A DNA stretch of 64,000 nt, taken from the NCBI GenBank assembly GCA_963799105.1, contig CAWCVR010000004.1, forward strand, positions 1-64,000, written 5' to 3'. The notes under the pieces were generated by a model that was not told where the DNA came from, did not search any database, and was given only the letters and a program-made list of their open reading frames with translations. Positions 8,719 through 17,622 of the stretch are shown one piece after another. Every line of letters begins with the position of its first letter. Within the stretch, counting starts at the first letter, position 1. The translations under genes and the position numbers were made by a program. The DNA comes from CAWCVR01 sp963799105. GTDB taxonomy: Bacteria; Acidobacteriota; Terriglobia; Bryobacterales; Bryobacteraceae.

Positions 8719-10181
8719 CGCAGCACGGGCTTGCGCGCGGCCGTGACTTCGTCCACGCGGCTGGTGCGCGTGCCGTAGGGCGCGCCCTTGACCAATTGCG
8801 GATCGGCGGCCGCTTCACCGGCGATGGAGATCATGGCTTCGATGAACTGGTCGAGTTCTCTCTTGCCTTCCGTCTCGGTCGGCTCGATCATCAGCGCGCC
8901 GTGGACGATCATGGGGAAGCTCACCGTGTAAGGGTGGAATCCGTAGTCGATGAGGCGCTTGGCCAAATCGCCGGTGTGGACGCCGTGCTCCGCCTGCCGC
9001 TTGTCGCTGAACACCACCTCGTGCAGATTCGGCGACGCGTACGGCAAATCGAAATGCGGCTCGAGTTTCTTGCGGATGTAGACCGCGTTCAGCACCGCGT
9101 CCACGGTGGCGTTGCGCAGTCCGGGGCCGCCGTGCGCCAGGATGTAGGCGAGCGCGCGCACCAGCACGCCGAAGTTGCCGTAGAAGGCGCGGACGCGGCC
9201 GATGGAGTGTTTGCGCTTGTAGTCCCAGGCCAGCTTCCGGCCGGAGCGCCGCAGCCGAGGAACGGGCAGGAACGGCTCCAGCGCCTTCTTCACGGCCACG
9301 GGACCCGCGCCCGGGCCGCCGCCGCCGTGGGGCGTGGAGAACGTCTTGTGCAGGTTGAGGTGCATCACGTCCACGCCGAAATCGCCCGGCCGCGCGATGC
9401 CCACCAGGGCGTTCATGTTGGCGCCGTCCATGTAGAGAAGCGCGCCCTTGCGGTGCAGAATCCCGGCGGCCTCGACGATGTTGTGCTCGAAGACGCCCAG
9501 CGTATTGGGGTTGGTGACCATCAGCGCGGCCACGTCCTCGGTGACCAGCCGTTCGAGTGCGCCCACGTCCAGCGCGCCGGTCTCGCTCGACCGGATATTC
9601 TCCACTTCGTAGCCGGCGATGGCCGCGGTGGCGGGGTTGGTGCCGTGCGCCGAATCCGGAATAAGGATCTTCTTGCGCGGATTGCCGCGATGCGCGAGCA
9701 GCGCGCGAATCAGCAGAATGCCGGTCAGCTCGCCGTGCGCTCCGGCGGCGGGTTGCAGCGTCACGGCGTCCATTCCGGTGATTTCGGCCAGCGCGGCTTC
9801 CAGGCGTTCCATCAACCGCATGCAGCCCTGCGACAACGCCTCGGGCTGATACGGATGCGCCCACGCCAGCCCTTCGATGCGCGCCACCACTTCGTTGATG
9901 CGCGGGTTGTACTTCATGGTGCACGACCCCAGCGGGTACATGCCGTGGTCGATGGAGTAATTCCAACTGGAGAGGCGCGTGAAGTGGCGGATGGCTTCCA
10001 CCTCGCTCACTTCCGGGAAACCGTCGATTGCGCCGCGGACATTTTCCGCGCCCAGCGTTTCGGCCGCGCTCACGGCGGGAACGTCCAACTCGGGGAGCTG
10101 ATACGCCTGCTTGCCGGGCGAACTGCGCTCGAACAGCAGCGCTTCGTTCTGCGACGGGTGCGGACGGACTTTGGCGATCAT
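8703..10181 (-). CDS. gcvPB: Glycine dehydrogenase (decarboxylating), subunit 2
   Basis: This is the PLP-binding half of the split P-protein of the glycine cleavage system, which decarboxylates glycine and passes the aminomethyl group to lipoylated GcvH. The 492 residues fit the family. The PLP-lysine is K279 in LNLHKTFSTPHGGGGPGAGP; upstream motifs include SWNYSIDHGMYPLGSCTMKYNP, the family hallmark, and PAAGAHGELTG. ATG 10181 overlaps the gcvPA stop by 4 bp (ATGA). It is the last gcv gene of the operon. Confidence 0.97.
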   Translation of the reverse strand: MIAKVRPHPSQNEALLFERSSPGKQAYQLPELDVPAVSAAETLGAENVRGAIDGFPEVSEVEAIRHFTRLSSWNYSIDHGMYPLGSCTMKYNPRINEVVARIEGLAWAHPYQPEALSQGCMRLMERLEAALAEITGMDAVTLQPAAGAHGELTGILLIRALLAHRGNPRKKILIPDSAHGTNPATAAIAGYEVENIRSSETGALDVGALERLVTEDVAALMVTNPNTLGVFEHNIVEAAGILHRKGALLYMDGANMNALVGIARPGDFGVDVMHLNLHKTFSTPHGGGGPGAGPVAVKKALEPFLPVPRLRRSGRKLAWDYKRKHSIGRVRAFYGNFGVLVRALAYILAHGGPGLRNATVDAVLNAVYIRKKLEPHFDLPYASPNLHEVVFSDKRQAEHGVHTGDLAKRLIDYGFHPYTVSFPMIVHGALMIEPTETEGKRELDQFIEAMISIAGEAAADPQLVKGAPYGTRTSRVDEVTAARKPVLRWKAE

Positions 10182-11518
10182 GCAGTCACCTCCGCCGGTT
10201 TCGCCGGGGCCGGCGGCGCCGCCACAGCGTCCATCTTCGCGCGAGTGGACATTTCGGTGGCGCAGAAGAGCATCGAATCCGCCAGCTCGGGATACCAGCG
10301 GCCCAGCGGCAGCCCGCCGACGATCTTCTTCTTCAGCAGGGCTTTATTCAGATCCTCGGGCGATCGGCCGTCGACGCGCGCCACAAACTCGTTGAAGAAC
10401 GGGCCGCTGAACCGGGGCTGCATTTTGGCGGCCAGGTAGTGCGCCTTGGCCAGGTTCTGTTCGGCCAACTCGCGCAGGCCCCGCTTGCCGTAGACCGTCA
10501 TGAAGACCGTGGCCATGAGGGCGATCAGCGCCTGGTTGGTGCAGATGTTGGAGGTGGCCTTCTCGCGGCGAATGTGCTGCTCGCGCGTGGAAAGCGTGAG
10601 GCAGAAGGCGCGGTTGCCGCGCGAGTCGGTGGTCTGGCCCACCAGGCGGCCGGGCATCTGCCGCATGAACTTCTCGCGGGTGGCGATGACGCCGGCGAAC
10701 GGCCCGCCGTAACTGGGCGAGATGGCGAAGGACTGCAATTCGCCCGCCACGATATCGGCGCCCGCCGGCGGCGCGAGAATCCCCAGCGACACGGCTTCGG
10801 TGAACACCATCACCAGCAGCGCGCCGTGACGGTGGGCGATCTCCGCGGCTGCGCCAACCTTGTCCACCACGCCGAAGAAATTCGGCGACTGCACGATCAC
10901 CGCCGCCGTCGCGGGGTCCATGCGGCGTTCCAGATCCTCGAGGTCGATGGCCCCGGTTCCGGCGTCGTAACCGAACTCTTCCACCGGCATCCCCTGGAAG
11001 CGCGCGTAGGTCCGCAGCACTTCGCGGTACTCGGGGTGAACGCCGCGGGACGCCAGCACGCGGCGTCTGCCGGTTGCGCGCGCCGCCATCATGGCGGCTT
11101 CCGGCACGGCGGTGGACCCGTCGTACATGGACGCGTTGGCCACGTCCATGCCGGTGAGCTGGCAGATCATGGTCTGGAATTCGAAGATGGCGGTGAGCGT
11201 GCCCTGCGAAATCTCGGCCTGGTAGGGCGTGTAGGAGGTGAGAAACTCGCCGCGCGAAACCACCGCGTCCACCAGCACGGGGCGGTAATGGTGGTAGACG
11301 CCGGCGCCCAGGAAGCTGGCGTAGCCGTTCGAGTTCTCGGCCGCGCGCGCGCGGAAGTAATCGGCAATCTCGTATTCGGAGATTCCCGGGTCGAGCGCCA
11401 GCGGACGATTCAGCCTGGCGGCCTCTGGCAGGTGGGCGAATAACTCATCGGGCGACGAGACGCCGCAAGCACGCAGCATCTCGCGGCGTTCGGAATCGGA
11501 CTTCGGAAGGTATCGCAA
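10178..11518 (-). CDS. gcvPA: Glycine dehydrogenase (decarboxylating), subunit 1
   Basis: This 446-residue protein is the other half of the split P-protein and forms an alpha2-beta2 enzyme with GcvPB. Typical sequence is seen: SFLGAGVYHHYRP, TPYQAEISQGTLTAIFEFQT, MDVANASMYDGSTA and SYGGPFAGVIA. The ATG at 11518 follows the gcvH stop with no spacer, so translation is probably coupled. The split form is known from many bacteria, including Acidobacteriota, and is fused in E. coli. Confidence 0.97.
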   Translation of the reverse strand: MRYLPKSDSERREMLRACGVSSPDELFAHLPEAARLNRPLALDPGISEYEIADYFRARAAENSNGYASFLGAGVYHHYRPVLVDAVVSRGEFLTSYTPYQAEISQGTLTAIFEFQTMICQLTGMDVANASMYDGSTAVPEAAMMAARATGRRRVLASRGVHPEYREVLRTYARFQGMPVEEFGYDAGTGAIDLEDLERRMDPATAAVIVQSPNFFGVVDKVGAAAEIAHRHGALLVMVFTEAVSLGILAPPAGADIVAGELQSFAISPSYGGPFAGVIATREKFMRQMPGRLVGQTTDSRGNRAFCLTLSTREQHIRREKATSNICTNQALIALMATVFMTVYGKRGLRELAEQNLAKAHYLAAKMQPRFSGPFFNEFVARVDGRSPEDLNKALLKKKIVGGLPLGRWYPELADSMLFCATEMSTRAKMDAVAAPPAPAKPAEVTA

Positions 11519-11908
11519 CTACTTTTCGGCTCCTATGTAAGCCTGGTAATCGGCGGCGGACAGGAGCCCTTCGACTTCCGCCGCGTTGGAGAGTTTCACT
11601 TTCACCAGCCAGGCCGCGCCGTGCGGATCCCGGTTGAGGGCTTCCGGTTTGTCGGCGAGCGTGGCGTTGACTTCGGTCACTTCGCCCGAAACCGGCGTAT
11701 AAATATCGGATACGGCCTTCACCGATTCGACCGACCCGAGGCTGGCGCCTTGTTCCAGCCTGGCGCCCGCCTTGGGAAGATCGACGAAGACTATGTCGCC
11801 GAGCTCCTGTTGTGCGTGATCGGTAATCCCGATCGTCGCCGTGTCCTCTTCCACGAGGACCCATTCGTGTTCCTTCGTATATCGAAAGTTCTCTGGATAC
11901 ATGCTCAT
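11519..11908 (-). CDS. gcvH: Glycine cleavage system H protein
   Basis: The 129-residue carrier shuttles the lipoyl-bound aminomethyl group between the P, T and L proteins. The lipoylation site is K64 in GSVESVKAVSDIY, the family consensus. The N-terminus RYTKEHEWV and the ITDHAQQELGDIVFVDLP stretch are also standard. ATG 11908 overlaps the gcvT stop by 4 bp. No lipoyl synthase, ligase or L-protein gene is in the window. Confidence 0.97.
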   Translation of the reverse strand: MSMYPENFRYTKEHEWVLVEEDTATIGITDHAQQELGDIVFVDLPKAGARLEQGASLGSVESVKAVSDIYTPVSGEVTEVNATLADKPEALNRDPHGAAWLVKVKLSNAAEVEGLLSAADYQAYIGAEK

Positions 11909-13008
11909 TTCGCTCGTTTGTAAAACGGAGTTTCCACCGTCACCGCATCCACCGGTTGGTTGCGGATCATGACTTGAATGGGCTTGCCGGGTTGAGCCTC
12001 CTCCGCGGGCAAATAACAGAGGCCAATGTTTTTGTTAAGCGTCGGCGAGGGCGATCCGCTGGTGACCCATCCGGCGGGGACGCCGTTCGATAGCACTTCG
12101 TATCCGTCGCGGGCGATGCCGCGCCCGCGCATTTCGAACCCCACCAGCTTGCGGCGGAGCCCGCTCTCCCGCTGTTTCAGCAGGGCGTCGCGCCCGATGA
12201 AGTCTCCCTTGTCGAGCTTGACGATCCAGGCGAGATCGGCTTCGAAAGGCGAGATGGAGGCGTCGATTTCGTGGCCGTAGAGCGCCAATTTGGCTTCCAG
12301 GCGCAGGGTGTTGCGCGCGCCCAGTCCCACCGGCTTGACGCCGAATTCACAACCGGCTGCGAGCAGTTCGTTCCACAGGCGCGGGGCATCGGCGGGCGGA
12401 ATGTAGATCTCGTAGCCGGCCTCGCCGGTGTATCCGGTGCGGGCGATGCGGGCGGGACAGCCGGAAACCTCGCCGTCCGCGAACCAGTAACGGCGGATGG
12501 CCGCCAGGTCCACCGGCGTGAGTTTCTGCAAGGTGGCGCGCGCCTGGGGGCCTTGCACGGCAATCTGCGCATAGCGGCCGCCGGCGTTCTCGACCGTGGC
12601 GTCGAACCGGTTATTCGAGCGGATGTGGGCGAAATCCTTGTCCTGGTTGGAGGCGTTGACGCACAGGAAGTAGTGGTCATCGGCCACCTTGTGGACCAGA
12701 ACGTCGTCGACGAATCCGCCGTGATCGTAGAGCAGGCCGGAGTATTGGACCTGTCCGGGCTGGAGCCTGGCGACGGCGTTGGTGGTGACGTGGTCGGTCA
12801 GCAGGCCAGCTTCCGGTCCGCGGATCTCGATTTCGCCCATGTGGGATACGTCGAAGAGCCCGACCGCGGTGCGCACGGCGCGGTGCTCCTCGACGATGCC
12901 GGTGTATTGGACGGGCATGTCCCAGCCCCCGAAATCCACCATCCTGGCGCCCAGCGCCCGGTGGACGGAGTTCAAGGGCGTGGCACGAAGCGGCGGCACG
13001 TCTGGCAT
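11905..13008 (-). CDS. gcvT: Aminomethyltransferase (glycine cleavage T protein)
   Basis: The 367-residue T protein transfers the C1 unit from lipoylated GcvH to tetrahydrofolate and releases ammonia. Conserved segments include MVDFGGWDMPVQYTGI, GLFDVSHMGEI, GQVQYSGLLYD, RTGYTGEAGYEIY, LGARNTLRLEA and the C-terminal barrel GWVTSGSPSPTLNKNIG. It is first of the four gcv genes. The gap to the upstream membrane-protein gene is only 35 bp, so transcription may begin before that gene. I found no glycine riboswitch in that gap. Confidence 0.97.
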   Translation of the reverse strand: MPDVPPLRATPLNSVHRALGARMVDFGGWDMPVQYTGIVEEHRAVRTAVGLFDVSHMGEIEIRGPEAGLLTDHVTTNAVARLQPGQVQYSGLLYDHGGFVDDVLVHKVADDHYFLCVNASNQDKDFAHIRSNNRFDATVENAGGRYAQIAVQGPQARATLQKLTPVDLAAIRRYWFADGEVSGCPARIARTGYTGEAGYEIYIPPADAPRLWNELLAAGCEFGVKPVGLGARNTLRLEAKLALYGHEIDASISPFEADLAWIVKLDKGDFIGRDALLKQRESGLRRKLVGFEMRGRGIARDGYEVLSNGVPAGWVTSGSPSPTLNKNIGLCYLPAEEAQPGKPIQVMIRNQPVDAVTVETPFYKRAK

Positions 13009-13043
13009 TGAAGTCTCAGGCTAACAGCACCGAAATGGGGGTG

Positions 13044-13790
13044 TCAAACAAGCGGCCCGGGCGGGGGCCGTTTCCCAACGGCGGCTTCGAGCGGCAGCCA
13101 CAGCAACCAGAAGAAGCCCAGGCCGGCGGCGGCGGCGGGAAGCAGATACCAGGGCCAGGGACCGAGTTTGTCGAGCAAGGTGGTGCTGGCGGGTTTGCGG
13201 CACAGGTACATGTAGTTGCTACCGAAGGCGGCGTTGAACGCGCCCACCAGCGCTGCGTACCCCACCAGCCATCCGAACGAGCGCCACACCGCGCCGCGGC
13301 GGAAGCGGACGATTCCGCCGAAGGCCATTAACGTCACGGCGATCACGATGCCGCCGTGGGCCACGAAGAAGTAGATGGCCGGATAGGTGGGCCAGGGCGA
13401 CCAGAGGTCGGGGGTGAGGAGGGCCATGCCGGCTCCGGCGATGCCGGCGAAATAGGCGAACTCGGCGATGGCAGGGCGCGCCGTGAGACACGCCGCCACC
13501 GAGAGCCACACCGTGAGGTCGCACAACTGCAACGGAAGATTGCGCGCGTGCACGCCTTCGTGCGAGTAGCGGAACGCCCACCAGCCCAGCTCGTTCACGA
13601 GCAGCGCCCAGCCGATGACGAGGCGCGCCGGGCGCGCGGGGATGACGCCGCGGCGGCATAGCCAGGGCAGCGCCACGGCAGCGGCTACGATGGCCGCGAG
13701 CAGCGCGAGATGCAGCCGGCCGAAGAGTGGCACGGGGACAGTGTAGCGCGGGGCGGGGGGCGTGGGCGAGGTGCGGACCGTCGTAGGCAT
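13044..13790 (-). CDS. TIGR02206/YwaF-like integral membrane protein
   Basis: This protein of 248 residues has about seven membrane segments and no soluble domain. NLPLQLCDLTVWL, ALLTPDLWSPWP and FFVAHGGIVIAVTLM, with conserved polar residues buried in the membrane, match the TIGR02206 (YwaF) family, whose function is unknown. Start ATG 13790 has GGAAAT 5 bp upstream; the alternative at 13829 adds 13 residues without similarity. It is divergent from the toxin-antitoxin pair (79 bp apart) and may be the first gene of the gcv transcript. Confidence 0.7.
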   Translation of the reverse strand: MPTTVRTSPTPPAPRYTVPVPLFGRLHLALLAAIVAAAVALPWLCRRGVIPARPARLVIGWALLVNELGWWAFRYSHEGVHARNLPLQLCDLTVWLSVAACLTARPAIAEFAYFAGIAGAGMALLTPDLWSPWPTYPAIYFFVAHGGIVIAVTLMAFGGIVRFRRGAVWRSFGWLVGYAALVGAFNAAFGSNYMYLCRKPASTTLLDKLGPWPWYLLPAAAAGLGFFWLLWLPLEAAVGKRPPPGPLV

Positions 13791-13821
13791 TGCGGATTTC
13801 CGGTAAACTGAAGATGTCACT

Positions 13822-13837
13822 TGTAGCATCTGTAGCA
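13822..13837. promoter_or_regulatory. Direct repeat TGTAGCA-N2-TGTAGCA, possible operator
   Basis: Two exact TGTAGCA copies lie 9 bp apart start-to-start in the 78-bp divergent gap between the membrane protein and the PIN antitoxin. The spacing would put both copies on nearly one face of DNA. The antitoxin's MerR-like helix-turn-helix makes autoregulation plausible; this is inference. Confidence 0.4.
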
Positions 13838-13868
13838 GATATTACGTTTGGAGAGCGGAGAGAAACCA

Positions 13869-14333
13869 ATGTCCCATCGCGAGGGATTGCGGGCGCCCGC
13901 CGCCCTATCGCAGAGCGATCAGCGGCAGGTTCTGGAACTTTACCAGGAGATTCAGCGCGGTCGGGCCAAGCTGGTGGGGCCGGATGGCAAGCCCCACAGA
14001 TTGCCGGCGTCGATCCAAGGGTTTCTGACGAAGCTGATCTCCGGTCTGCGTGAAGGACAGTCCGTCGCCATGGTTCAGAACGACGCCCAGTTGACCACCG
14101 TCGAAGCGGCGCGGATGCTGGGTGTTTCGCGCCAATTCCTTATCGGGCAACTGGAGAAGGGCGAAATGGCTTACCACATGGTGGGCACACACCGGCGCCT
14201 TTACGTTCGGGACGTGCTGGCTTACAAAATGCAGCGGGATAGCAAGCGACGCCGGATTCTGGACGATCTGACCCGCGCGGAAGCCGGGGACGGACTCTAC
14301 GACCGGGAGCCGCCGGATGACCGCGCAAACTGA
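13869..14333 (+). CDS. Antitoxin-like protein with excisionase-type helix-turn-helix
   Basis: This protein has 154 residues. The middle has LTTVEAARMLGVSRQFLIGQ, a typical excisionase/MerR-like DNA-binding helix-turn-helix, followed by GTHRRLYVRDVLAYK, the wing seen in the 'DNA-binding protein, excisionase family'. Such proteins often precede PIN toxins and act as antitoxin and autorepressor. Start ATG 13869 follows GGAGAGCGGAGAG; a start at 13848 would precede this site. The 3' end overlaps the PIN gene by 17 bp, supporting co-translation. Confidence 0.8.
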   Translation: MSHREGLRAPAALSQSDQRQVLELYQEIQRGRAKLVGPDGKPHRLPASIQGFLTKLISGLREGQSVAMVQNDAQLTTVEAARMLGVSRQFLIGQLEKGEMAYHMVGTHRRLYVRDVLAYKMQRDSKRRRILDDLTRAEAGDGLYDREPPDDRAN

Positions 14334-14871
14334 CGCATCCGTCGTCGTTCTGGATACCTGCGTCTTGGCTCCCATGCCGCTTTGCGACACGCTGCCGCGG
14401 CTGGCCGAGCACCCGGCATTCTACATGCCTCGCTGGAGCGCGGGCATCCTGGATGAACTGCGGCGGGTGCTCCGCAGGATGGAATACAGCGAAAGCCAGG
14501 CCGAACGGCGAATCGCCGCTATGCGGGCCGCCTTCGAGGATGCCTGCGTCACCAGCTACGCCGGGCTTGTCCCGTCGATGACCAACGACGCGAAAGACCG
14601 CCATGTGTTGGCGGCAGCGGTCCGTGCCGGCGCGAACGCCATTCTTACGGAGAACGTGAAACACTTCCCCGCGAAGTCTCGCGCGCCATACGGCATCGGC
14701 GTACTCACCCCCGACCAGTTCCTGACACGCCAGTTCCATCTCAACCGGGAATTGCTGGAAGAGAAACTCCGCGGGCAGGCGGCCGCGCGCCGGGTTCCAT
14801 ACGAAGACCTGGTGCGGAGACTGGCGAAGTGGGCGCCGTCGCTGCCGAAGCTGCTCCTCGGAACGCGGTAG
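14317..14871 (+). CDS. PIN-domain protein, probable ribonuclease toxin
   Basis: The protein has 184 residues, longer than classical VapC. The first acidic site is in VVVLDTCVLAP, the second near ILDELRRVLRR, the third in DAKDRHVLAAAVRAGANAILTENVKHF, which is the usual PIN order for a Mg-dependent RNA cleavage site. The C-terminal third (LTPDQFLTRQF onwards) is an added helical extension of the kind seen in PIN proteins paired with excisionase-type antitoxins. It starts within the antitoxin gene. Confidence 0.8.
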   Translation: MTAQTDASVVVLDTCVLAPMPLCDTLPRLAEHPAFYMPRWSAGILDELRRVLRRMEYSESQAERRIAAMRAAFEDACVTSYAGLVPSMTNDAKDRHVLAAAVRAGANAILTENVKHFPAKSRAPYGIGVLTPDQFLTRQFHLNRELLEEKLRGQAAARRVPYEDLVRRLAKWAPSLPKLLLGTR

Positions 14872-15127
14872 CTACGACGGGGGCAGCGATTCCCGCTTTT
14901 GCGAGGGCTCGATGCCGGAAGGGCGACAGATTCGATGAGTGGTGTAGCGCGGTTTCCGGGCGGCTGGCGATTGTGGAGACAGACGTTGCGCGCGGCCGCC
15001 CACCGATTCGAGCCGTATTCGCTTCCTCGCGGCGCCACTTCGAGTCGTCATGAGGTGAGGAGGATTCCATGCCATCGGCCATCGTTCGCCGCCGCAACGC
15101 CCAGTGCCGTGTATCCGCGTGGAATCG

Positions 15128-16846
15128 TTACTCCGGATCGAGCCCGAGTGAGAACACGGCCGGTTCGGCAACTTCCTCGAATTCCAAGTTGCCGGTTCCC
15201 ATCCGTTCCCTCCGTGCCCGGCGAAGCACGATCCGGATCGCGAGCAGAACACCGAATAACAAGGTGGCCTTCACGGCATCGTTCACGCTCCTCTCAATGA
15301 TGGCGGCCAGAGAGGACACGTACAGGGAGACTGCGGCTCCGTAGATCAGCAGCAACTGGATGACTGGCCGCTGGCCTGGCAGATACGAGGAGGTAAACGG
15401 GATCCTCTGCGACTGCATCAGGAAAACTTCCATCAGAACGAGCGACGCCAGGAGGCACAGCGCGGCGGCCACGGGTCCCGCGGCTACGCCAAGCAAGCGG
15501 ATCTCCAGCGGCAGAGTGAGCAGCGCCACCGGAGCCACTCCGCACCACAGGACGAAGCGTTCGACACCGGCCAGAAAGAGAAGCCGGTTCCCCGCCTGGT
15601 TGATGCGGAAGATCCAGTTGGCGCGATGCTCCACCGGCAGCCGGAAAAGATACCTCAAACCCGACAGAACGAAAAGCGACAACGCTAGCGGCGCGGCAAC
15701 GGCCGCCTGGCGGAGCGCCCGGGCCGCGGAAACCGGGCCGCGAAGGCCGTGGGAGAGAAACAGGCCCGCGAAGCTGTTGCAGATCAGCGCCGCGGCGATG
15801 GCGACGAACGCCGTCAGCACCATCCGCTGCAAGGGACTGCGCGCCAGCGTCTTGGCGACGAACGCGAACACGGCCAATTGACGCGGGTCCCGGTTCATGC
15901 GCTCCGCGGCCAGAGCGCCCCCGGACAGGCCTGCCGGACCCGGGGTTTGCGTCACGGTTTCCACCAGGCGCATTCGATGGCGTTTGTAGCCCCACCAGTA
16001 GGTTCCGACAGCGGCTCCGGCGCTGCCCGCCAGGGCTCCGGCCGCAATCTGCGCCAACCGGGTTGCGAAAGGATCGGAACTGCCGGCCATCGCCTGGTCG
16101 AGTCCGAGAAACCAGACTGGCGGCAGCCAGATGGCCCAGCCAGGCGGCTGATCGATGGCGCCGGGCGTCAGAAGCGAAAGCCACAGGGGCAGTCCGCATA
16201 ACAGCACCGTAAGCAGGGTTCCCTGCGCAGCGAGCGAAACGCGTCCGAAGTGGCGAACGGGGATCGTGTTCAGCAGGACGCCTTGCACAGCAACCAGGCA
16301 GAAGAACACGAAGAGCGCGGCGGCTGAAGCCGAGACGAAGATGGCCGGAATTTGCGGCGTCGTATCGCCGGCGTACTTTCCCGCGAACACCATGGGCATA
16401 AGCACACTCGCCGGCAGGGTCGTGCAGCCGATGAGGAGCACCGCGAACGCCAGCAGCGCTGTGAATTTGGCAACGAAGATATCGCGCAATCGAGTTGGAA
16501 AGGGCGCCAGGAATAGATAGTCCCGCAGCCCGGGGAAGAGCGAGTGCCATTGAAGCGCCGTGAAGATCCCGATCAGCGCCATTCCCAGCACGATCAGGCT
16601 GAGGATATCGCCAAGCATCGCCAGTTGATACGGCCGCGGCGTTGGCAGGTTGCCCAACACGAGGTACTTTTTAAAAAGACCCGGTATGAACAGAACGCCG
16701 AAAGACAGCAGAACGGCCACGATTCCGATGGCAACGGCGCTCCATTGGCTGGGGCTCGACAGCAGATCGCTATCGAAAAAGCGCAGGAAGAAGTGCCGCC
16801 GCAGTTCGAATCCGGAGGAATGCGTCTCCTCGTACCAATCCCTCAG
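15128..16846 (-). CDS. ABC exporter membrane subunit, apparent CTG start
   Basis: This protein of about 572 residues has around a dozen hydrophobic segments and no ATPase domain; it is the likely membrane partner of the ATPase encoded just upstream. Good coding sequence extends beyond the first GTG (16720) to a conserved-looking amphipathic N-terminus, RDWYEETHSSGFELRRHFFL then RFFDSD. No ATG, GTG or TTG is available there. A CTG at 16846-16844 overlaps the ATPase TGA as CTGA, analogous to ATGA coupling, so I place the start there. A base error turning ATG into CTG is the alternative. The substrate is unknown. Confidence 0.7.
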   Translation of the reverse strand: MRDWYEETHSSGFELRRHFFLRFFDSDLLSSPSQWSAVAIGIVAVLLSFGVLFIPGLFKKYLVLGNLPTPRPYQLAMLGDILSLIVLGMALIGIFTALQWHSLFPGLRDYLFLAPFPTRLRDIFVAKFTALLAFAVLLIGCTTLPASVLMPMVFAGKYAGDTTPQIPAIFVSASAAALFVFFCLVAVQGVLLNTIPVRHFGRVSLAAQGTLLTVLLCGLPLWLSLLTPGAIDQPPGWAIWLPPVWFLGLDQAMAGSSDPFATRLAQIAAGALAGSAGAAVGTYWWGYKRHRMRLVETVTQTPGPAGLSGGALAAERMNRDPRQLAVFAFVAKTLARSPLQRMVLTAFVAIAAALICNSFAGLFLSHGLRGPVSAARALRQAAVAAPLALSLFVLSGLRYLFRLPVEHRANWIFRINQAGNRLLFLAGVERFVLWCGVAPVALLTLPLEIRLLGVAAGPVAAALCLLASLVLMEVFLMQSQRIPFTSSYLPGQRPVIQLLLIYGAAVSLYVSSLAAIIERSVNDAVKATLLFGVLLAIRIVLRRARRERMGTGNLEFEEVAEPAVFSLGLDPE

Positions 16847-17607
16847 CTTCGTATGGCCTCCAGAATGTCCGTCACCAATCCGGCGGGATCGTCCTGATGG
16901 GTCAGTTGGGTGAAGACGCCCTCCAGCGAGGGTTGTTGCATCAGATCGCGCAACCGTTCCACGCGATCGGCGGCCACGATCCCGCCCTTCCGCAGGATGA
17001 CGACGGTCGAACAGATCTTCTCGACGACATCCAGCACGTGAGAGCTGTAGAGAATCATCTTGCCCTCGCCGGCGAGCCGCTGGAGGAGTAGGCGCAGGAC
17101 CAGCGCGGTGCCAACGTCCAAGCCGGAGAACGGTTCATCCAGAATCAGCAGGTCCGGATTATGCAGAAGCGCCCCGCACAGCAGCACCTTCTGGCGCATG
17201 CCCTTGGAGTAAGAAGAAAGCGGCGATTCGCGGTCCTCCCAAAGCGAGAAGAGCCGCAGCAACGCTTCGGTGCGGCGGTCCAGGATGCGGCGCGGGAGCC
17301 CTCGCAGGCGGCCCGCAAGCTGCAAGTGCTCCCTGCCGCTGAGGTGCGGATAGAGATAGGCTTCCTCGGGAACGTATCCGATCGACCGTTGGAACGCGAT
17401 CCGGTGCTGCCGCACCTCCGACCCTCGGAACAGAATCTGGCCGGCAGTCGGCTCGATCAGCCCGATGAGGATCTTGACGGTCGTGCTCTTGCCGGCTCCG
17501 TTCGGTCCCAGGTAGCCGAGAATCTCACCCGGGCTGATGGAGAAGCTGACCTGGTCGATTGCGGGAATACCGTTGTACCGCTTGGTTAGTCCGCGAACTT
17601 CGAGCAT
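16843..17607 (-). CDS. ABC transporter ATP-binding protein
   Basis: This 254-residue ATPase of the ABC-2/ABCA-like exporter type has Walker A GPNGAGKSTT, Q-loop region GYVPEEAYLYPHLSG, signature LSSYSKGMRQK, Walker B LLILDEPFSGLD and switch His in YSSHVLD. ATG 17607 follows CGGGAGA. It is the first gene of a two-gene unit with the membrane subunit. A relic ADOP permease lies 16 bp upstream on the same strand, which suggests the pair was formerly part of a larger exporter cluster. Confidence 0.93.
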   Translation of the reverse strand: MLEVRGLTKRYNGIPAIDQVSFSISPGEILGYLGPNGAGKSTTVKILIGLIEPTAGQILFRGSEVRQHRIAFQRSIGYVPEEAYLYPHLSGREHLQLAGRLRGLPRRILDRRTEALLRLFSLWEDRESPLSSYSKGMRQKVLLCGALLHNPDLLILDEPFSGLDVGTALVLRLLLQRLAGEGKMILYSSHVLDVVEKICSTVVILRKGGIVAADRVERLRDLMQQPSLEGVFTQLTHQDDPAGLVTDILEAIRS

Positions 17608-17622
17608 ATCGGTCTCCCGAGG

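Noticed and set aside
8796..10439. Long open frame on the plus strand opposite gcvPB/gcvPA (547 codons)
   Set aside because: It mirrors the codon pattern of two certain genes in a GC-rich genome, has His/Arg/Gly-rich low-complexity content and no motif.
13009..13043. Glycine riboswitch before gcvT
   Set aside because: The gap is only 35 bp and lacks the conserved tandem aptamer elements; none was seen upstream of the membrane-protein gene either.
15069..15344. Small plus-strand frame with a very good GAGGAGG site
   Set aside because: From residue 20 or so it overlaps the end of the ABC permease on the other strand and shows no protein-like pattern. It may be the remains of a gene start, but I cannot support a product.
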